A stretch of DNA of 64,000 nt from Aegilops tauschii subsp. strangulata (Eukaryota; Streptophyta; Magnoliopsida; Poales; Poaceae), in assembly GCF_002575655.3 (NCBI RefSeq), contig NC_053036.3, positions 641,784,736 to 641,848,735 on the forward strand, read 5' to 3'. The translations under genes and the position numbers were made by a program. Below are positions 38,043 through 49,354 of the stretch, one piece after another. Each line of letters starts with the position of its first letter. Position 1 is the first letter of the stretch. A model generated the notes under the pieces. That model saw nothing but the letters and a program-made list of their open reading frames with translations, was not told the origin of the DNA and did not search any database.

Positions 38043-39767
38043 TGTTGGGAATCGTAGCATAATTTAAAATTTTCCTACGTTCACCAAGATGCATCTATGG
38101 AGTATACTAGCAACGAGGGGAAGGGAGTGCATCTACATACCCTTGTAGATCGCGAGCGGAAGCGTTCCAATGAACGTGGATGACGGAGTCGTACTCGCCG
38201 TGATCCAAATCACCGATGACCGAGTGCCGAACGGACGGCACCTCCGCGTTCAACACACGTACGGTGCAGCGACGTCTCCTCCTTCTTGATCCAGCAAGGG
38301 GGAAGGAGAGGTTGATGGAGATCCAGCAGCACGACGACGTGGTGGTGGATGTAGCGGGTCTCGTGCAGGGCTTCGCCGAGCTTCTACGAGAGAGAGACAG
38401 AGGTGTTGCAGGGGAGGAGGGAGGCGCCCAAGGCTGTTGTGTGCTGCCCTCCCTCCCCCCCCTTTATATAGGCCCCTGGGGGGGTGCGCCAACCCCAAGA
38501 GATGGGATCTCAAGGGGGCGGCGGCCACAAAGGGGGGAAGGGGTTGCCCTGCCCCCCAAGGCAAGGGGGAACTCCCCCCCCCCCTAGGGTTCCCAACCCT
38601 AGGCGCATGGGGGGAGGCCCAAGGGGGGCGCCCTAGCCCACTAGGGGCTGGTTCCCTTCCACTCTCAGCCCACGGGGCCCTCCGGGACAGGTGGCCCCAC
38701 CCGGTGGACCCCCGGGACCCTTCCGGTGGTCCCGGTACAATACCGATAACCCCCGAAACTTTCCCGGTGACCGAAATTGGACTTCCTATATATAATTCTT
38801 CACCTCCGGACCATTCCGGAACCTCTCGTGACGTCCGGGATCTCATCCGGGACTCCGAACAACTTTCGGGTTTCCGCATACATATATCTCTACAACCCTA
38901 GCGTCACCGGACCTTAAGTGTGTAGACCCTACGGGTTCGGGAGACATGCAGACATGACCGAGACGCCTCTCCGGTCAATAACCAATAGCGGGATCTGGAT
39001 ACCCATGTTGGCTCCCACATGTTCCACGATGATCTCATCGGATGAACCACGGTGTCGAGGATTCAATCAATCCCGTATACAATTCCCTTTGTCAATCGGT
39101 ATGTTACTTGCCCGAGATTCGATCGTCGGTATCCCAATACCTTGTTCAATCTCGTTACCGGCAAGTCTCTTTACTCGTACCGCAATGCATGATCCCGTGA
39201 CTAACGCCTTAGTCACATTGAGCTCATTATGATGATGCATTACCGAGTGGGCCCAGAGATACCTCTCCGTCACACGGAGTGACAAATCCCAGTCTCGATC
39301 CGTGCCAACCCAACAGACACTTTCGGAGATACCCGTAGTGCACCTTTATAGTCACCCAGTTACGTTGTGACATTTGGCACACCCAAAGCACTCCTACGGT
39401 ATCCGGGAGTTGCACGATCTCATGGTCTAAGGAAAAGATACTTGACATTGGAAAAGCTCTAGCAAACGAAACTACACGATCTTTTATGCTATGCTTAGGA
39501 TTGGGTCTTGTCCATCACATCATTCTCCTAATGATGTGATCCCATTATCAATGACATCCAATGTCCATAGTCAGGAAACCATGACTATCTGTTGATCAAC
39601 GAGCTAGTCGACTAGAGGCTTACTAGGGACAGGTTGTGGTCTATGTATTCACACATGTATTACGATTTCCGGACAATACAATTATAGCATGAATAATAGA
39701 CAATTACCATGAACAAAGAAATATAATAATAACCATTTATTATTGCCTCTAGGGCATATTTCCAACA
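38043..39767 (-). repeat. Angela-1 3' LTR
   Basis: 1725 bp, almost identical to 45105-46800 and longer mainly because it keeps a segment (CTTGTCCATCACATCATTCT) of about 28 bp missing from the 5' LTR. A TATATAAAGG box reads on the minus strand near 38462-38471. Confidence 0.95.
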
Positions 39768-39780
39768 GTCTCCCACTTGC
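39768..39780 (-). promoter_or_regulatory. Angela-1 polypurine tract
   Basis: On the minus strand GCAAGTGGGAGAC directly abuts the 3' LTR. This is the expected primer site for plus-strand DNA synthesis. Confidence 0.85.
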
Positions 39781-39799
39781 ACTAGAGTCAATAATCTAG

Positions 39800-40489
39800 T
39801 TACATTGTGATGAATCGAACACCCATTGCGTCCTGGTGTTGATCATGTTTTGCCCTAGGGAGAGGTTTAGTCAACGGATCTGCTACATTCAGGTCCGTAT
39901 GTACTTTACAAATATCTATGTCTCCATTTTGAACACTTTCACGAATGGAGTTGAAGCGACGCTTGATATGCCTGGTCTTCCTGTGAAACCTGGGCTCCTT
40001 CGCAAGGGCAATAGCTCCAGTGTTGTCACAGAAGAGAGTCATTGGGCCCGACGCATTGGGAATCATCCCTAGGTCGGTAATGAACTCCTTCATCCAGACT
40101 GCTTCCTGTGCTGCCTCTGAGGCTGCCATGTACTCCGCTTCACATGTAGATCCCGCCACGACGCTTTGCTTGCAACTGCACCAGCTTACTGCTCCTCTAT
40201 TCAAAATATACACGTATCCGGTCTGTGACTTCGAGTCATCCAGATCTGTGTCGAAGCTAGCGTCGACGTAACCCTTTACGACGAGCTCTTCGTCACCTCC
40301 ATAAACAAGAAACATATCCTTAGTCCTCTTCAGGTACTTCAGGATATTCTTGACCGCTGTCCAGTGTTCCTTGCCGGGATTACTTTGGTACCTTCCTACC
40401 AAACTTACGGCAAGGTTTATATCAGGTCTGGTACACAGCATGGCATACATAATAGACCCTATGGCCGAGGCATAGGGGATGACACTCAT
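39800..40489 (-). pseudogene. pol: Angela-1 pol: RNase H region
   Basis: C-terminal 229 residues of the polyprotein, separated from the RT frame by a 2 bp insertion near 40527. It starts M-S-V-I-P-Y-A-S-A-I-G-S, carries the Copia C-terminal pattern with K-Y-L-K-R-T and the RNase H core (V-D-A-S-F-D-T-D, S-C-K-Q-S-V-V-A, then E-A-E-Y-M-A-A-S), and ends ...R-F-I-T-M. RNase H degrades the RNA strand of RNA:DNA hybrids during reverse transcription in the cytoplasmic particle. The domain itself is open, but it could be translated only by bypassing the upstream lesions. Confidence 0.88.
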
Positions 40490-40494
40490 CTGTT

Positions 40495-41316
40495 CTATAT
40501 CTTCTGCCGTGGTCGGGCATTGAGCCGCGTGCTCAATTGCACACCTTGCAATACAGGCAAGAACCCCTTCTTGGACTGATCCATACTGAACTTCTTCAAT
40601 ATCTTGTCAAGGTATGTACTCTGTGAAAGACCAATGAGGCGTCTTGATCTATCTCTATAGATCTTGATGCCTAATATATAAGCAGCTTCTCCAAGGTCCT
40701 TCATTGAAAAACACTTATTCAAATAGGCCTTTATACTTTCCAAGAATTCTATATCATTTCCCATCAATAATATGTCATCCACATTTAATATGAGAAATGC
40801 TACAGAGCTCCCACTCACTTTCTTGTAAACACAGGCTTCTCCATAAGTCTGTGTAAACCCAAATGCTTTGATCATCTCATCAAAGCGAATGTTCCAACTC
40901 CGAGATGCTTGCACCAGCGCATAGATTGAGCGCTGGAGCTTGCACACTTTGTTAGCATTCTTAGGATCGACAAAACCTTCCGGCTGCATCATATACAACT
41001 CTTCCTTAAGGAAGCCATTAAGGAATGCCGTTTTGACGTCCATCTGCCATATCTCATAATCATAGTATGCGGCAATTGCTAACATGATTCGGACGGACTT
41101 CAGCTTCGCTACGGGTGAGAAAGTCTCATCGTAGTCAACCCCTTGAACTTGTCGATAACCCTTAGCGACTAGTCGAGCTTTGTAGATGGTCACATTACCA
41201 TCTGTGTCCGTCTTCTTCTTAAAGATCCATTTGTTTTCTATGGCTCGCCGCTCATCGGGCAAGTCAGCCAAAGTCCATACTTTGTTTTCATACATGGATT
41301 CTATCTCGGATTTCAT
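40495..41316 (-). pseudogene. pol: Angela-1 pol: reverse transcriptase with altered catalytic motif
   Basis: 273-residue open segment of the Copia reverse transcriptase (RVT_2 type). It contains W-I-F-K-K-K, the Y-K-A-R-L-V-A-K-G motif, Q-M-D-V-K-T-A-F-L-N-G (first catalytic Asp, residue 93) and L-I-L-N-V-D-D at 175-181. The family motif is Y-V-D-D, and Angela-2 has it intact, so Tyr is replaced by Asn (codon at 40783-40785). A second unusual change is S-I-Y-A for S-I-Y-G. The frame fails at its C-terminal end through a 2 bp insertion (GCCGCGTGCTC against GCCGTGCTC in Angela-2). Upstream, an in-frame stop separates it from integrase. Confidence 0.9.
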
Positions 41317-41328
41317 GGCTTCTAGCCA

Positions 41329-42612
41329 TTAGTCGGAATCCGGGCCCGCCATCGCTTCTTCATAGTTCGAAGGTTCACCGTTGTCTAACAACATGATTTC
41401 CAGGACAGGGTTGCCGTACCACTCTGGTGCGGAACGTGTCCTTGTGGACCTACGAAGTTCAGCAACTTGATCTGAAGCTTCATGATCATCATCATTAACT
41501 TCCTCCCCAGTCGGTGTAGGCACCACGGGAACATTTTCCCGCGCTGCGCTACTTTCCGGTTCGGAAGGGGTGACTATCACCTCATCAAGTTCCACTTTCC
41601 TCCCACTCAATTCTTTCGAGAGAAACTCCTTCTCCAGAAAGGACCCGTTCTTGGCAACGAAGATCTTGCCTTCGGATCTGAGGTAGAAGGTATACCCAAT
41701 AGTTTCCTTAGGGTATCCTATGAAGACGCATTTTTCCGATTTGGGTTCGAGCTTTTCAGGTTGAAGTTTCTTGACATAAGCATCGCATCCCCAAACTTTT
41801 AGAAACGACAGCTTAGGTTTCTTCCCAAACCATAATTCATACGGTGTCGTCTCAACGGAGTTAGACGGTGCCCTATTTAAAGTGAATGCGGCAGTCTCTA
41901 AAGCATAGCCCCAAAATGAGAGCGGTAAATCGGTAAGAGACATCATAGATCGCACCATATCCAATAGAGTGCGATTACGATGTTCGGACACACCATTTCT
42001 CTGAGGTGTTCCAGGCGGCGTGAGTTGTGAAACTATTCCACATTTCCTTAAGTGTGCACCAAACTCGTGACTTAAATATTCTCCACCACGATCTGATCGT
42101 AAGAATTTTATTTTCCTGTCACGTTGATTCTCGACTTCACTCTGAAATTCCTTGAACTTTTCAAAGGTTTCAGACTTGTGTTTCATTAGGTAGACATATC
42201 CATATCTACTTAAATCATCAGTGAGAGTGAGAACATAACGATATCCTCCGCGAGCCTCAACACTCATTGGACCGCACACATCGGTATGTATGATTTCCAA
42301 TAAGTTGGTTGCTCGCTCCATTGTTCCGGAGAACGGAGTCTTGGTCATCTTACCCATGAGGCATGGTTCGCACGTGTCAAATGATTCGTAATCAAGAGAC
42401 TCCAAAAGTCCATCTGCATGGAGCTTCTTCATGCGCTTGACACCAATGTGACCAAGGCGGCAGTGCCACAAGTATGTGGGACTATCGTCATCAACTTTAC
42501 ATCTTTTGGTATTCACACTATGAACATGTGTAACATCACGTTCGAGATTCATCAAAAATAAACCATTGACCAGCGGGGCATGACCATAAAACATATCTCT
42601 CAAATAGAACAA
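41329..42612 (-). pseudogene. pol: Angela-1 pol: GAG-pre-integrase and integrase
   Basis: 427 open residues. The zinc-binding HHCC module is at H50, H55, C81, C84. The catalytic triad is D111 (H-T-D-V-C-G-P), D174 (R-S-D-R-G-G-E-Y) and E210 (N-G-V-S-E), with exactly 35 residues between the last two (DD35E). The rest is the Copia C-terminal extension with W-G-Y-A-L-E-T and V-F-I-G-Y. Integrase joins element cDNA to host DNA in the nucleus. The segment ends in a stop (TAA, 41329-41331) where the intact sequence has a lysine codon before W-L-E-A-M-K. Its N-terminal side is out of frame with gag because of a 4 bp deletion near 42602. Confidence 0.92.
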
Positions 42613-43778
42613 CCATTATTCTCGGATTTAAATGAGTAGCCATCTCGAATTAAACGAGATCCAGATACAATGTTCATGCTCAAAGCTGGCACTAAATAAC
42701 AATTATTGAGGTTTAAAACTAATCCCGTAGGGAGATGCAGAGGTAGCGTGCCGACGGCGATCACATCGACCTTGGAACCATTCCCGACGCGCATCGTCAC
42801 CTCGTCCTTCGCCAGTCTCCGTTTATTCCGTAGTTCCTGTTTTGAGTTACAAATATGAGCAACCGCACCGGTATCAAATACCCAGGAGCTACTACGAGTA
42901 CTGGTAAGGTACACATCAATTACTAGTATATCACATATACCTTGGGTGTTGCCGGCCTTCTTCTTGTCCGCTAAGTATTTGGGGCAGTTCCGCTTCCAGT
43001 GACCACTTCCCTTGCAATAAAAGCACTCAGTCTCGGGTTTGGGTCCATTCTTTGACTTCTTCCCGGTAACTGGCTTACCGGGCGCGGCAACTCCCTTGCC
43101 GTCCTTCTTGAAGTTCTTCTTACCCTTGCCCTTCTTGAACTTAGTGGTTTTATTCACCATCAACACTTGATGTTCTTTTCTGATCTCTACCTCAGCTGAT
43201 TTCAGCATTGAATATACCTCGGGAATGGTCTTTTCCATCCCCTGCATATTGTAGTTCATCACAAAGCTCTTGTAGCTTGGTGGAAGCGACTGGAGGATTC
43301 TGTCAATGACCGCGTCATCCGGGATATTAACTCCCAGCTGAGACAAGCGGTTGTGCAACCCAGACATTCTGAGTATGTGCTCACTAACAGAACTGTTCTC
43401 CTCCATTTTACAGCTGAAGAACTTGTCGGAGACATCATATCTCTCGACCCGGGCATGAGCTTGAAAAACCAGTTTCAGCTCCTCGAACATCTCATATGCT
43501 CCATGTTTCTCAAAACGCTTTTGGAGACCCGGTTCTAAGTTGTAAAGCATGCCGCACTGAACGAGGGAGTAATCATCAGCACACTGCTGCCAAGCGTTCA
43601 TAACGTCTTGGTTCTCAGGGATTGGTGCTTCACCTAGCGGTGCTTCTAAGACATAATCTTTCTTGGCTGCTATGAGGATGATCCTCAGGTTCCGGACCCA
43701 GTCCGTATAGTTGCTGCCATCATCTTTCAGCTTGGTTTTCTCTAGGAACGCGTTGAAATTGAGGACAACGTGGGCCAT
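42600..43778 (-). pseudogene. gag: Angela-1 gag and protease
   Basis: 392 residues from ATG at 43776-43778 (M-A-H-V-V-L-N-F-N), the usual start of BARE/Angela polyproteins. A UBN2-type Gag core occupies roughly residues 20-200, a basic linker follows (about 212-250), then a zinc knuckle CX2CX4HX4C at C252, C255, H260, C265. The protease active site is D-T-G at 302-304 (S-W-V-F-D-T-G-A). Gag packages genomic RNA; protease cleaves the polyprotein. The frame ends at a TGA created by a 4 bp deletion relative to Angela-2, so protease is separated from integrase. Confidence 0.92.
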
Positions 43779-45090
43779 TTGATCTACAATACATAGTGTA
43801 AAGATTTTAGACTAAGTTCATGATAATTGAGTTCATCTAATCAAATTTTTAATGAACTCCCACTCAGATAGACATCCCTCTAGTCATCTAAGTGAAACAT
43901 GATCCGAATTCAACTAGGCCGTGTCCGATCATCACGTGAGACGGACTAGTCAAGATCGGTGAACATCTCCATGTTGATCGTATCTTCTATACGACTCATG
44001 CTCGACCTTTCGGTCCTCCATGTTCCGAGGCCATGTCTGTACATGCTAGGCTCGTCAAGTCAACCTAAGTGTATTGCGTGTGTTCCGAGGCCATGTCTGT
44101 ACATGCTAGGCTCGTCAACACCCGTTGTATTCGAACGTTAGAATCTATCACACCCGATCATCACGTGGTGCTTCGAAACAACGAACCTTCGCAACGGTGC
44201 ACAGTTAGGGTGAACACTTTCTTGAAATTATTATAAGGGATCGTCCTATTTGCTACCGTCGTTCTAAGCAAATAGGATGCAAAAACATGATAAACATCAC
44301 ATGCAATCAAATAGTGACATGATATGGCCAATATCATTATGCTCCTTTGATCTCCATCTTCGGGGCACCATGATCATCTTCGTCACCGGCATGACACCAT
44401 GATCTCCATCATCATGATCTCCATCATCATGATCTCCATCATTGTGTCTTCATGAAGTCGTCACGCCAACGATTACTTCTACTTCTATGGCTAACGCGTT
44501 TAGCAACAAAGTAAAGTAATTTACATGGCGTTATTCAATGACACGCAGGTCATACAAAATAATAAAGACAACTCCTATGGCTCCTGCCGGTTGTCATACT
44601 CATCGACATGCAAGTCGTGATTCCTATTACAAGAATATGATCAATCTCATACATCACATATATCATTCATCACATCTTCTGGCCATATCACATCACATAG
44701 CACTTGCTGCAAAAACAAGTTAGACGTTCTCTAATTGTTGTTGCAAGTTTTTACGTGGATTGTAGGTTTCTAGCAAGAACGTTTCTTACCTACGTATGAC
44801 CACAACGTGATTTGCCAATTTCTATTTACCCTTCATAAGGACCCTTTTCATCGAATCCGTTCCGACTAAAGTAGGAGAGACAGACACCCGCTAGCCACCT
44901 TATGCAACTAGTGCATGTCAGTCGGTGGAACCTGTCTCACGTTAGCGTATGTGTAAGGTCGGTCCGGGCCGCTTCATCCTACAATACCGCCGAAACAAGA
45001 TACGACTAGTAGCGGCAAGAAGAATTGGCAACATCAACGCCCACAACTTCTTTGTGTTCTACTCGTGCATAGTAACTACGCATAGGCCTG
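43779..45090 (-). other. Angela-1 untranslated leader
   Basis: About 1.3 kb between primer-binding site and gag with no coding evidence, the expected place for packaging and dimerisation signals. It holds a 60 bp tandem duplication (44021 and 44081, both starting TGTTCCGAGGCCATGTCTGT) that is single in Angela-2, and three short CATGATCTCCATCATC-like repeats near 44399-44445. Confidence 0.8.
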
Positions 45091-45103
45091 GCTCATGATG
45101 CCA
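45091..45103 (-). promoter_or_regulatory. Angela-1 primer-binding site, degenerate
   Basis: On the minus strand TGGCATCATGAGC lies one base from the 5' LTR. The expected site complementary to the 3' end of initiator tRNA-Met is TGGTATCAGAGC. One substitution and one inserted T disturb it, which should weaken priming. Angela-2 keeps the intact site. Confidence 0.8.
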
Positions 45104-45104
45104 C

Positions 45105-46800
45105 TGTTGGGAATCGTAGCATAATTTAAAATTTTCCTACGTTCACCAAGATGCATCTATGGAGTATACTAGCAACGAGGGGAAGGGAGTGCATCTACAT
45201 ACCCTTGTAGATCGCGAGCGGAAGCGTTCCAATGAACGTGGATGACGGAGTCGTACTCGCCGTGATCCAAATCACCGATGACCGAGTGCCGAACGGACGG
45301 CACCTCCGCGTTCAACACACGTACGGTGCAGCGACGTCTCCTCCTTCTTGATCCAGCAAGGGGGAAGGAGAGGTTGATGGAGATCCAGCAGCACGACGAC
45401 GTGGTGGTGGATGTAGCGGGTCTCGTGCAGGGCTTCGCCGAGCTTCTACGAGAGAGAGAGAGAGAGGTGTTGCAGGGGAGGAGGGAGGCGCCCAAGGCTG
45501 TTGTGTGCTGCCCTCCCTCCCCCCCCCTTTATATAGGCCCCTGGGGGGGTGCGCCAACCCCAAGAGATGGGATCTCAAGGGGGCGGCGGCCACAAAGGGG
45601 GGAAGGGGTTGCCCTGCCCCCCAAGGCAAGGGGGAACTCCCCCCCCTAGGGTTCCCAACCCTAGGCGCATGGGGGGAGGCCCAAGGGGGGCGCCCTAGCC
45701 CACTAGGGGCTGGTTCCCTTCCACTTTCAGCCCACGGGGCCCTCCGGGACAGGTGGCCCCACCCGGTGGACCCCCGGGACCCTTCCGGTGGTCCCGGTAC
45801 AATACCGATAACCCCCGAAACTTTCCCGGTGACCGAAATTGGACTTCCTATATATAATTCTTCACCTCCGGACCATTCCGGAAACTCTCGTGACGTCCGG
45901 GATCTCATCCGGGACTCTGAACAACTTTCGGGTTTCCGCATAGATATATCTCTACAACCCAAGCGTCACCGGACCTTAAGTGTGTAGACCCTACGGGTTC
46001 GGGAGACATGCAGACATGACCGAGACGCCTCTCCGGTCAATAACCAATAGCGGGATCTGGATACCCATGTTGGCTCCCACATGTTCCACGATGATCTCAT
46101 CGGATGAACCACGGTGTCGAGGATTCAATCAATCCCGTATACAATTCCCTTTGTCAATCGGTATGTTACTTGCCCGAGATTCGATCGTCGGTATCCCAAT
46201 ACCTTGTTCAATCTCGTTACCGGCAAGTCTCTTTACTCGTACCGCAATGCATGATCCCGTGACTAACGCCTTAGTCACATTGAGCTCATTATGATGATGC
46301 ATTACCGAGTGGGCCCAGAGATACCTCCGTCACACGGAGTGACAAATCCCAGTCTCGATCCGTGCCAACCCAACAGACACTTTCGGAGATACCCGTAGTG
46401 CACCTTTATAGTCACCCAGTTACGTTGTGACGTTTGGCACACCCAAAGCACTCCTACGGTATCCGGGAGTTGCACGATCTCATGGTCTAAGGAAAAGATA
46501 CTTGACATTGGAAAAGCTCTAGCAAACGAAACTACACGATCTTTTATGCTATGCTTAGGATTGGGTATGTGATCTCGTTATCAATGACATCCAATGTCCA
46601 TAGTCAGGAAACCATGACTATCTGTTGATCAACGAGCTAGTCGACTAGAGGCTTACTAGGGACAGGTTGTGCTCTATGTATTCACACATGTATTACGATT
46701 TCCGGACAATACAATTATAGCATGAATAATAGACAATTACCATGAACAAAGAAATATAACAATAACCATTTATTATTGCCTCTAGGGCATATTTCCAACA
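45105..46800 (-). repeat. Angela-1 5' LTR
   Basis: 1696 bp, carrying an internal deletion of about 28 bp near 46567 relative to the 3' LTR. The minus-strand TATATAAAGG box near 45528-45536 would be the element's promoter. Confidence 0.95.
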
Positions 46801-47129
46801 GTATGGGCCAGGTCGGCATAGGGCTGGCACGGGTATGCCGACGGCCGCCGTTACCACCCGTCGGCGTAGGCTCAACGTCGTCAAACGGTCAGCGCTGACA
46901 GCAAGGGCTACGCCGACGGCCGCTCCTATGCCGACGGGCCCCGTAGGCGTACCTCGAGCGGTCCCGACGGCCTCGTATATGCCGACGGCCCCGTCGGCAT
47001 ATATGTAGTTATGCCGACGGCTTTTTTACGCCTACGGCCTGCCCTTGGCCGTCGGCATAGCGGCATTTATGCCGACGGGTGCCGTCGGCATAGATTTGGC
47101 CGTCGGCAAACGAAGTTTTTCTGGTAGTG
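46801..47129. mobile_element. CACTA transposon right end
   Basis: Roughly a dozen copies of GCCGACGGC/GCCGTCGGC in both orientations, often next to TATGCCGAC, form a classic CACTA subterminal region. The end reads TTTTTCTGGTAGTG, the reverse complement of CACTACCAGAAAAA, at 47116-47129. Subterminal repeats of this kind bind CACTA transposase. The likely 3 bp target duplication is ATA at 47130-47132, but the partner end is missing. No transposase is present, so the element is a fragment or was non-autonomous. Confidence 0.88.
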
Positions 47130-47130
47130 A

Positions 47131-47427
47131 TACTTGCATGCCAAAAGCATTGGCACCGGCGGGGAGTACCTCTCCAACATCTGGCTTTTGCTGCACTGCA
47201 CTGGGATGGAGACGTTCCAGCACAGGCTTCAGAGGACACAAAAGCTACGGTTGTCCAAGAAGAAGCCGCGGAGGCACCGTGGGAGCCGAGAAGATGCTGC
47301 CGCTCCATCCAGTTCTCAAGGCATGAACCTTCCCACAAAGGATGGAAATGTTGCCGGTCCACCGGCTTCCCCAAGTGAAGGCACCTCTCCTGATGAGCTC
47401 AATGAGATTGTTGTGTCATTACGATAA
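47131..47427 (+). pseudogene. C-terminal remnant of a DUF594/DUF4220-like gene
   Basis: 98 codons open from the CACTA boundary to TAA at 47425-47427. The first part reads Y-L-H-A-K-S-I-G-T-G-G-E-Y-L-S-N-I-W-L-L, resembling the C-terminal DUF594 signature of plant DUF4220 proteins (H-A-x-x-L-x-x-G-G-E-L-L-T-x-V-W-L-L). A basic K-K-K-P-R-R segment and a low-complexity tail ending S-L-R follow. These are plant multi-copy membrane proteins of unknown function. The 5' part is gone: the reading frame begins exactly at the transposon end, so CACTA insertion and later rearrangement removed it. Family assignment is from memory of the motif. Confidence 0.6.
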
Positions 47428-48951
47428 GAGCAGGCACATCCTTATGTCTATGTATATATCTTGTTTGTCTTCCAATATGGATTCAGGTTGTGAGTGTCAT
47501 TGCTGTCCTGTTTTTTTAATATATAATTTGTCGTTTGTTATCTATGCAATATGTCTTGAACACACCAAAGTTGGTTCCAAGTTTTAGTTTCACAGATCAA
47601 GAGAAAGTGTGTGTCGATTTTGAGTAAATGATTATTGGCATAGGCATTGGACAGTTCCTAAATAAAAACATACAGAGGAGCCCGTTTTGTGTTGTACATT
47701 TAGAGCTCATGGAAAGCATACCATGAAACTAGGCCGTTCTAAAGGTGATTATTTTTTTCTGCAGCATCTTCCCTTGTTCACAGAAGATGGTCTCCTTAGC
47801 ATACAGGTCAAAATATAAAGGCAACAAAACAATGAGCAAGGAGTACCTTTAACCACTAACAGTGAGGGTAATATCACACCAAGTAAGAAGGGGAGGTTGC
47901 CCGTTACCGCCGGAGAGGATGACTCTGCTCGGTCGTCTCGCACTCTCTCTGAATCCTCAATTTCAACGATACCTCCTGCTGGGCTAGTGGACGTTGGCGC
48001 TGCTGAGTCGGGCGGTCCTAAACCTTACCTACATACCTATTCATAGCATAGGGACCTCCAAATATCCATGGGCCTTTGCTCTGATGGGACAAGCTCGGCT
48101 CCACGCTCGAATTAACTATCCGCGACACAGCATATAATAATCAAACAACCACAACAATTCTCCTCAATAAAAAGATAGAACAACAACGACATGATCTTGG
48201 TTTTGCATTTTCAGTTCTTCTATTTATCCCATAAAAATGCTCTTTTATTTATTGCTCATGAGAAAAATACATCATCAGTGACATTGACGGAAAGCACATC
48301 ACCAAGCCTTCAATTATGTCAGGCCGACCTGTCTGCACACTATGTAGATGTCGAGAGAATCGTCCATGAGGAGCGACTCCTAGCACTCGTCAAGTCTGTA
48401 GAAATACAAGGGTTGTCGTCGTGTCGCGCATCGGTAACAAATGTGATGACGACACAGCTCCGCGTGGAGTTTTCGGGTGGACATAATAGCTTGACTTGCT
48501 TGGATACTCATTCCATCCAGTTTATAAGGCCCGTACATATTTTAAGATATACATCATACAAAAGTATTGTGTCAGCAAAATTATACCATTAGAAATTTCT
48601 TTTGAGTACGAAAAAAAGGGTTTAGTTTTGCAGTGCATTACTCATTCTGTTGGCCAGCTTTATAGTTAAGGTAATCTTAAAATACGTGCAGGACTTATAA
48701 ATCCAGATAGAAAGAGTATATTGGAGGGGCACGGCGGCCACCGCAGGAGCTGCGGCGCCAGCAAGGAGTAGTGTGACTGACTAGGAGGCGGTGGCCCAAG
48801 CCATTGCTACAAGCAACTATTGTATAAGTGAGGGTTGCGAAGTGGTGGATATATAGAACACGGAAGATCAACTTCATAACTGTGGCATGCTCTAACCACT
48901 TGAACTTCACTTCAACAAAATTGTGCCCAAGGAACTTCATCAATACCATGT
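47428..48951. other. Unassigned DNA with two weak open frames
   Basis: The start looks like 3' flanking sequence of the gene remnant (AT-rich, TATGTATATATC). A 75-codon plus frame at 47819-48046 ends in TAG and contains T-P-S-K-K-G-R-L and S-E-S-S-I-S-T. A 133-codon frame lies at 48191-48592. I recognise neither and neither has a clear start context. They may be decayed exons. No RNA gene or element termini were seen. Confidence 0.4.
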
Positions 48952-49060
48952 GATTTAACTGCCGCGGTGCTGCTGATTAGCTTCATAAAAAATGTGTTGC
49001 CACAGGAAGATTTAACTGCCGCAGTGCTGCCGAATATAACTTCATAAAAAATGTGTTGCC
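48952..49060 (+). repeat. Two direct repeats of 57 bp
   Basis: GATTTAACTGCCGCGGTGCT begins at 48952 and its near-copy (GCCGCAGTGCTGC) at 49009. Both run into CTTCATAAAAAATGTGTTGC. A few substitutions separate them. Confidence 0.85.
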
Positions 49061-49159
49061 ATCTGTGTAGGCAAACGACCACAATCCACTGTCCACAGCA
49101 AATAGCAATGACCGGCATGAATGGTACTGCATCAACAGTCATATGCCTAGATTTGGGCA

Positions 49160-49342
49160 TGTTAGAATATAGTTTGGGTTTAAAAATAGAGATAAAGAGA
49201 AGAGACCGAATATGTCTAAATCATGTATACTTGTCTTGTACTCCAAGTCTCTACCCCTCATGTATTCTATATATACTTCATATAAGGGTTAGATCAATAC
49301 AACATCCACAACACAATATTCAGCCATCCTACAATTTCTACA
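49160..49342 (+). repeat. Small-LTR element, 5' LTR
   Basis: 183 bp, TGTTAGAATATAG to TTTCTACA. It contains a TATA-like TCTATATATACTTC near 49267, probably its promoter. Confidence 0.9.
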
Positions 49343-49354
49343 TGGTATTAGAGC
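49343..49354 (+). promoter_or_regulatory. Small-LTR element primer-binding site (tRNA-Met)
   Basis: TGGTATTAGAGC directly follows the 5' LTR and matches the 3' end of initiator tRNA-Met with one difference from TGGTATCAGAGC. Confidence 0.88.

Larger units (their letters stand above)
38043..46800 (-). mobile_element. Angela-1: Copia retrotransposon (Angela/WIS/BARE1 group)
   Basis: An 8758 bp element with TGTTGGGAATCG...TTTCCAACA termini and a perfect 5 bp duplication (GTATG at 38038-38042 and 46801-46805). Coding lies on the minus strand, so the right LTR is the 5' LTR. Order on the minus strand is 5' LTR, degenerate primer-binding site, about 1.3 kb leader, gag, protease, integrase, reverse transcriptase, RNase H, polypurine tract, 3' LTR. 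This is the Copia order. LTR length near 1.7 kb and the TGTTGGAAATATGCCCTAGAGGC start on the minus strand are typical of Angela/WIS/BARE1. Gag-pol is broken by two frameshifts and one stop codon. The LTRs differ at about 11 substitutions plus small indels by eye, indicating a recent insertion. Confidence 0.93.

Noticed and set aside
38216..38901. Frames of 123-209 residues in the Angela LTRs, repeated in all four LTRs
   Set aside because: They fall in the GC-rich part of the LTR. Their recurrence follows from LTR identity, and they do not continue gag-pol.
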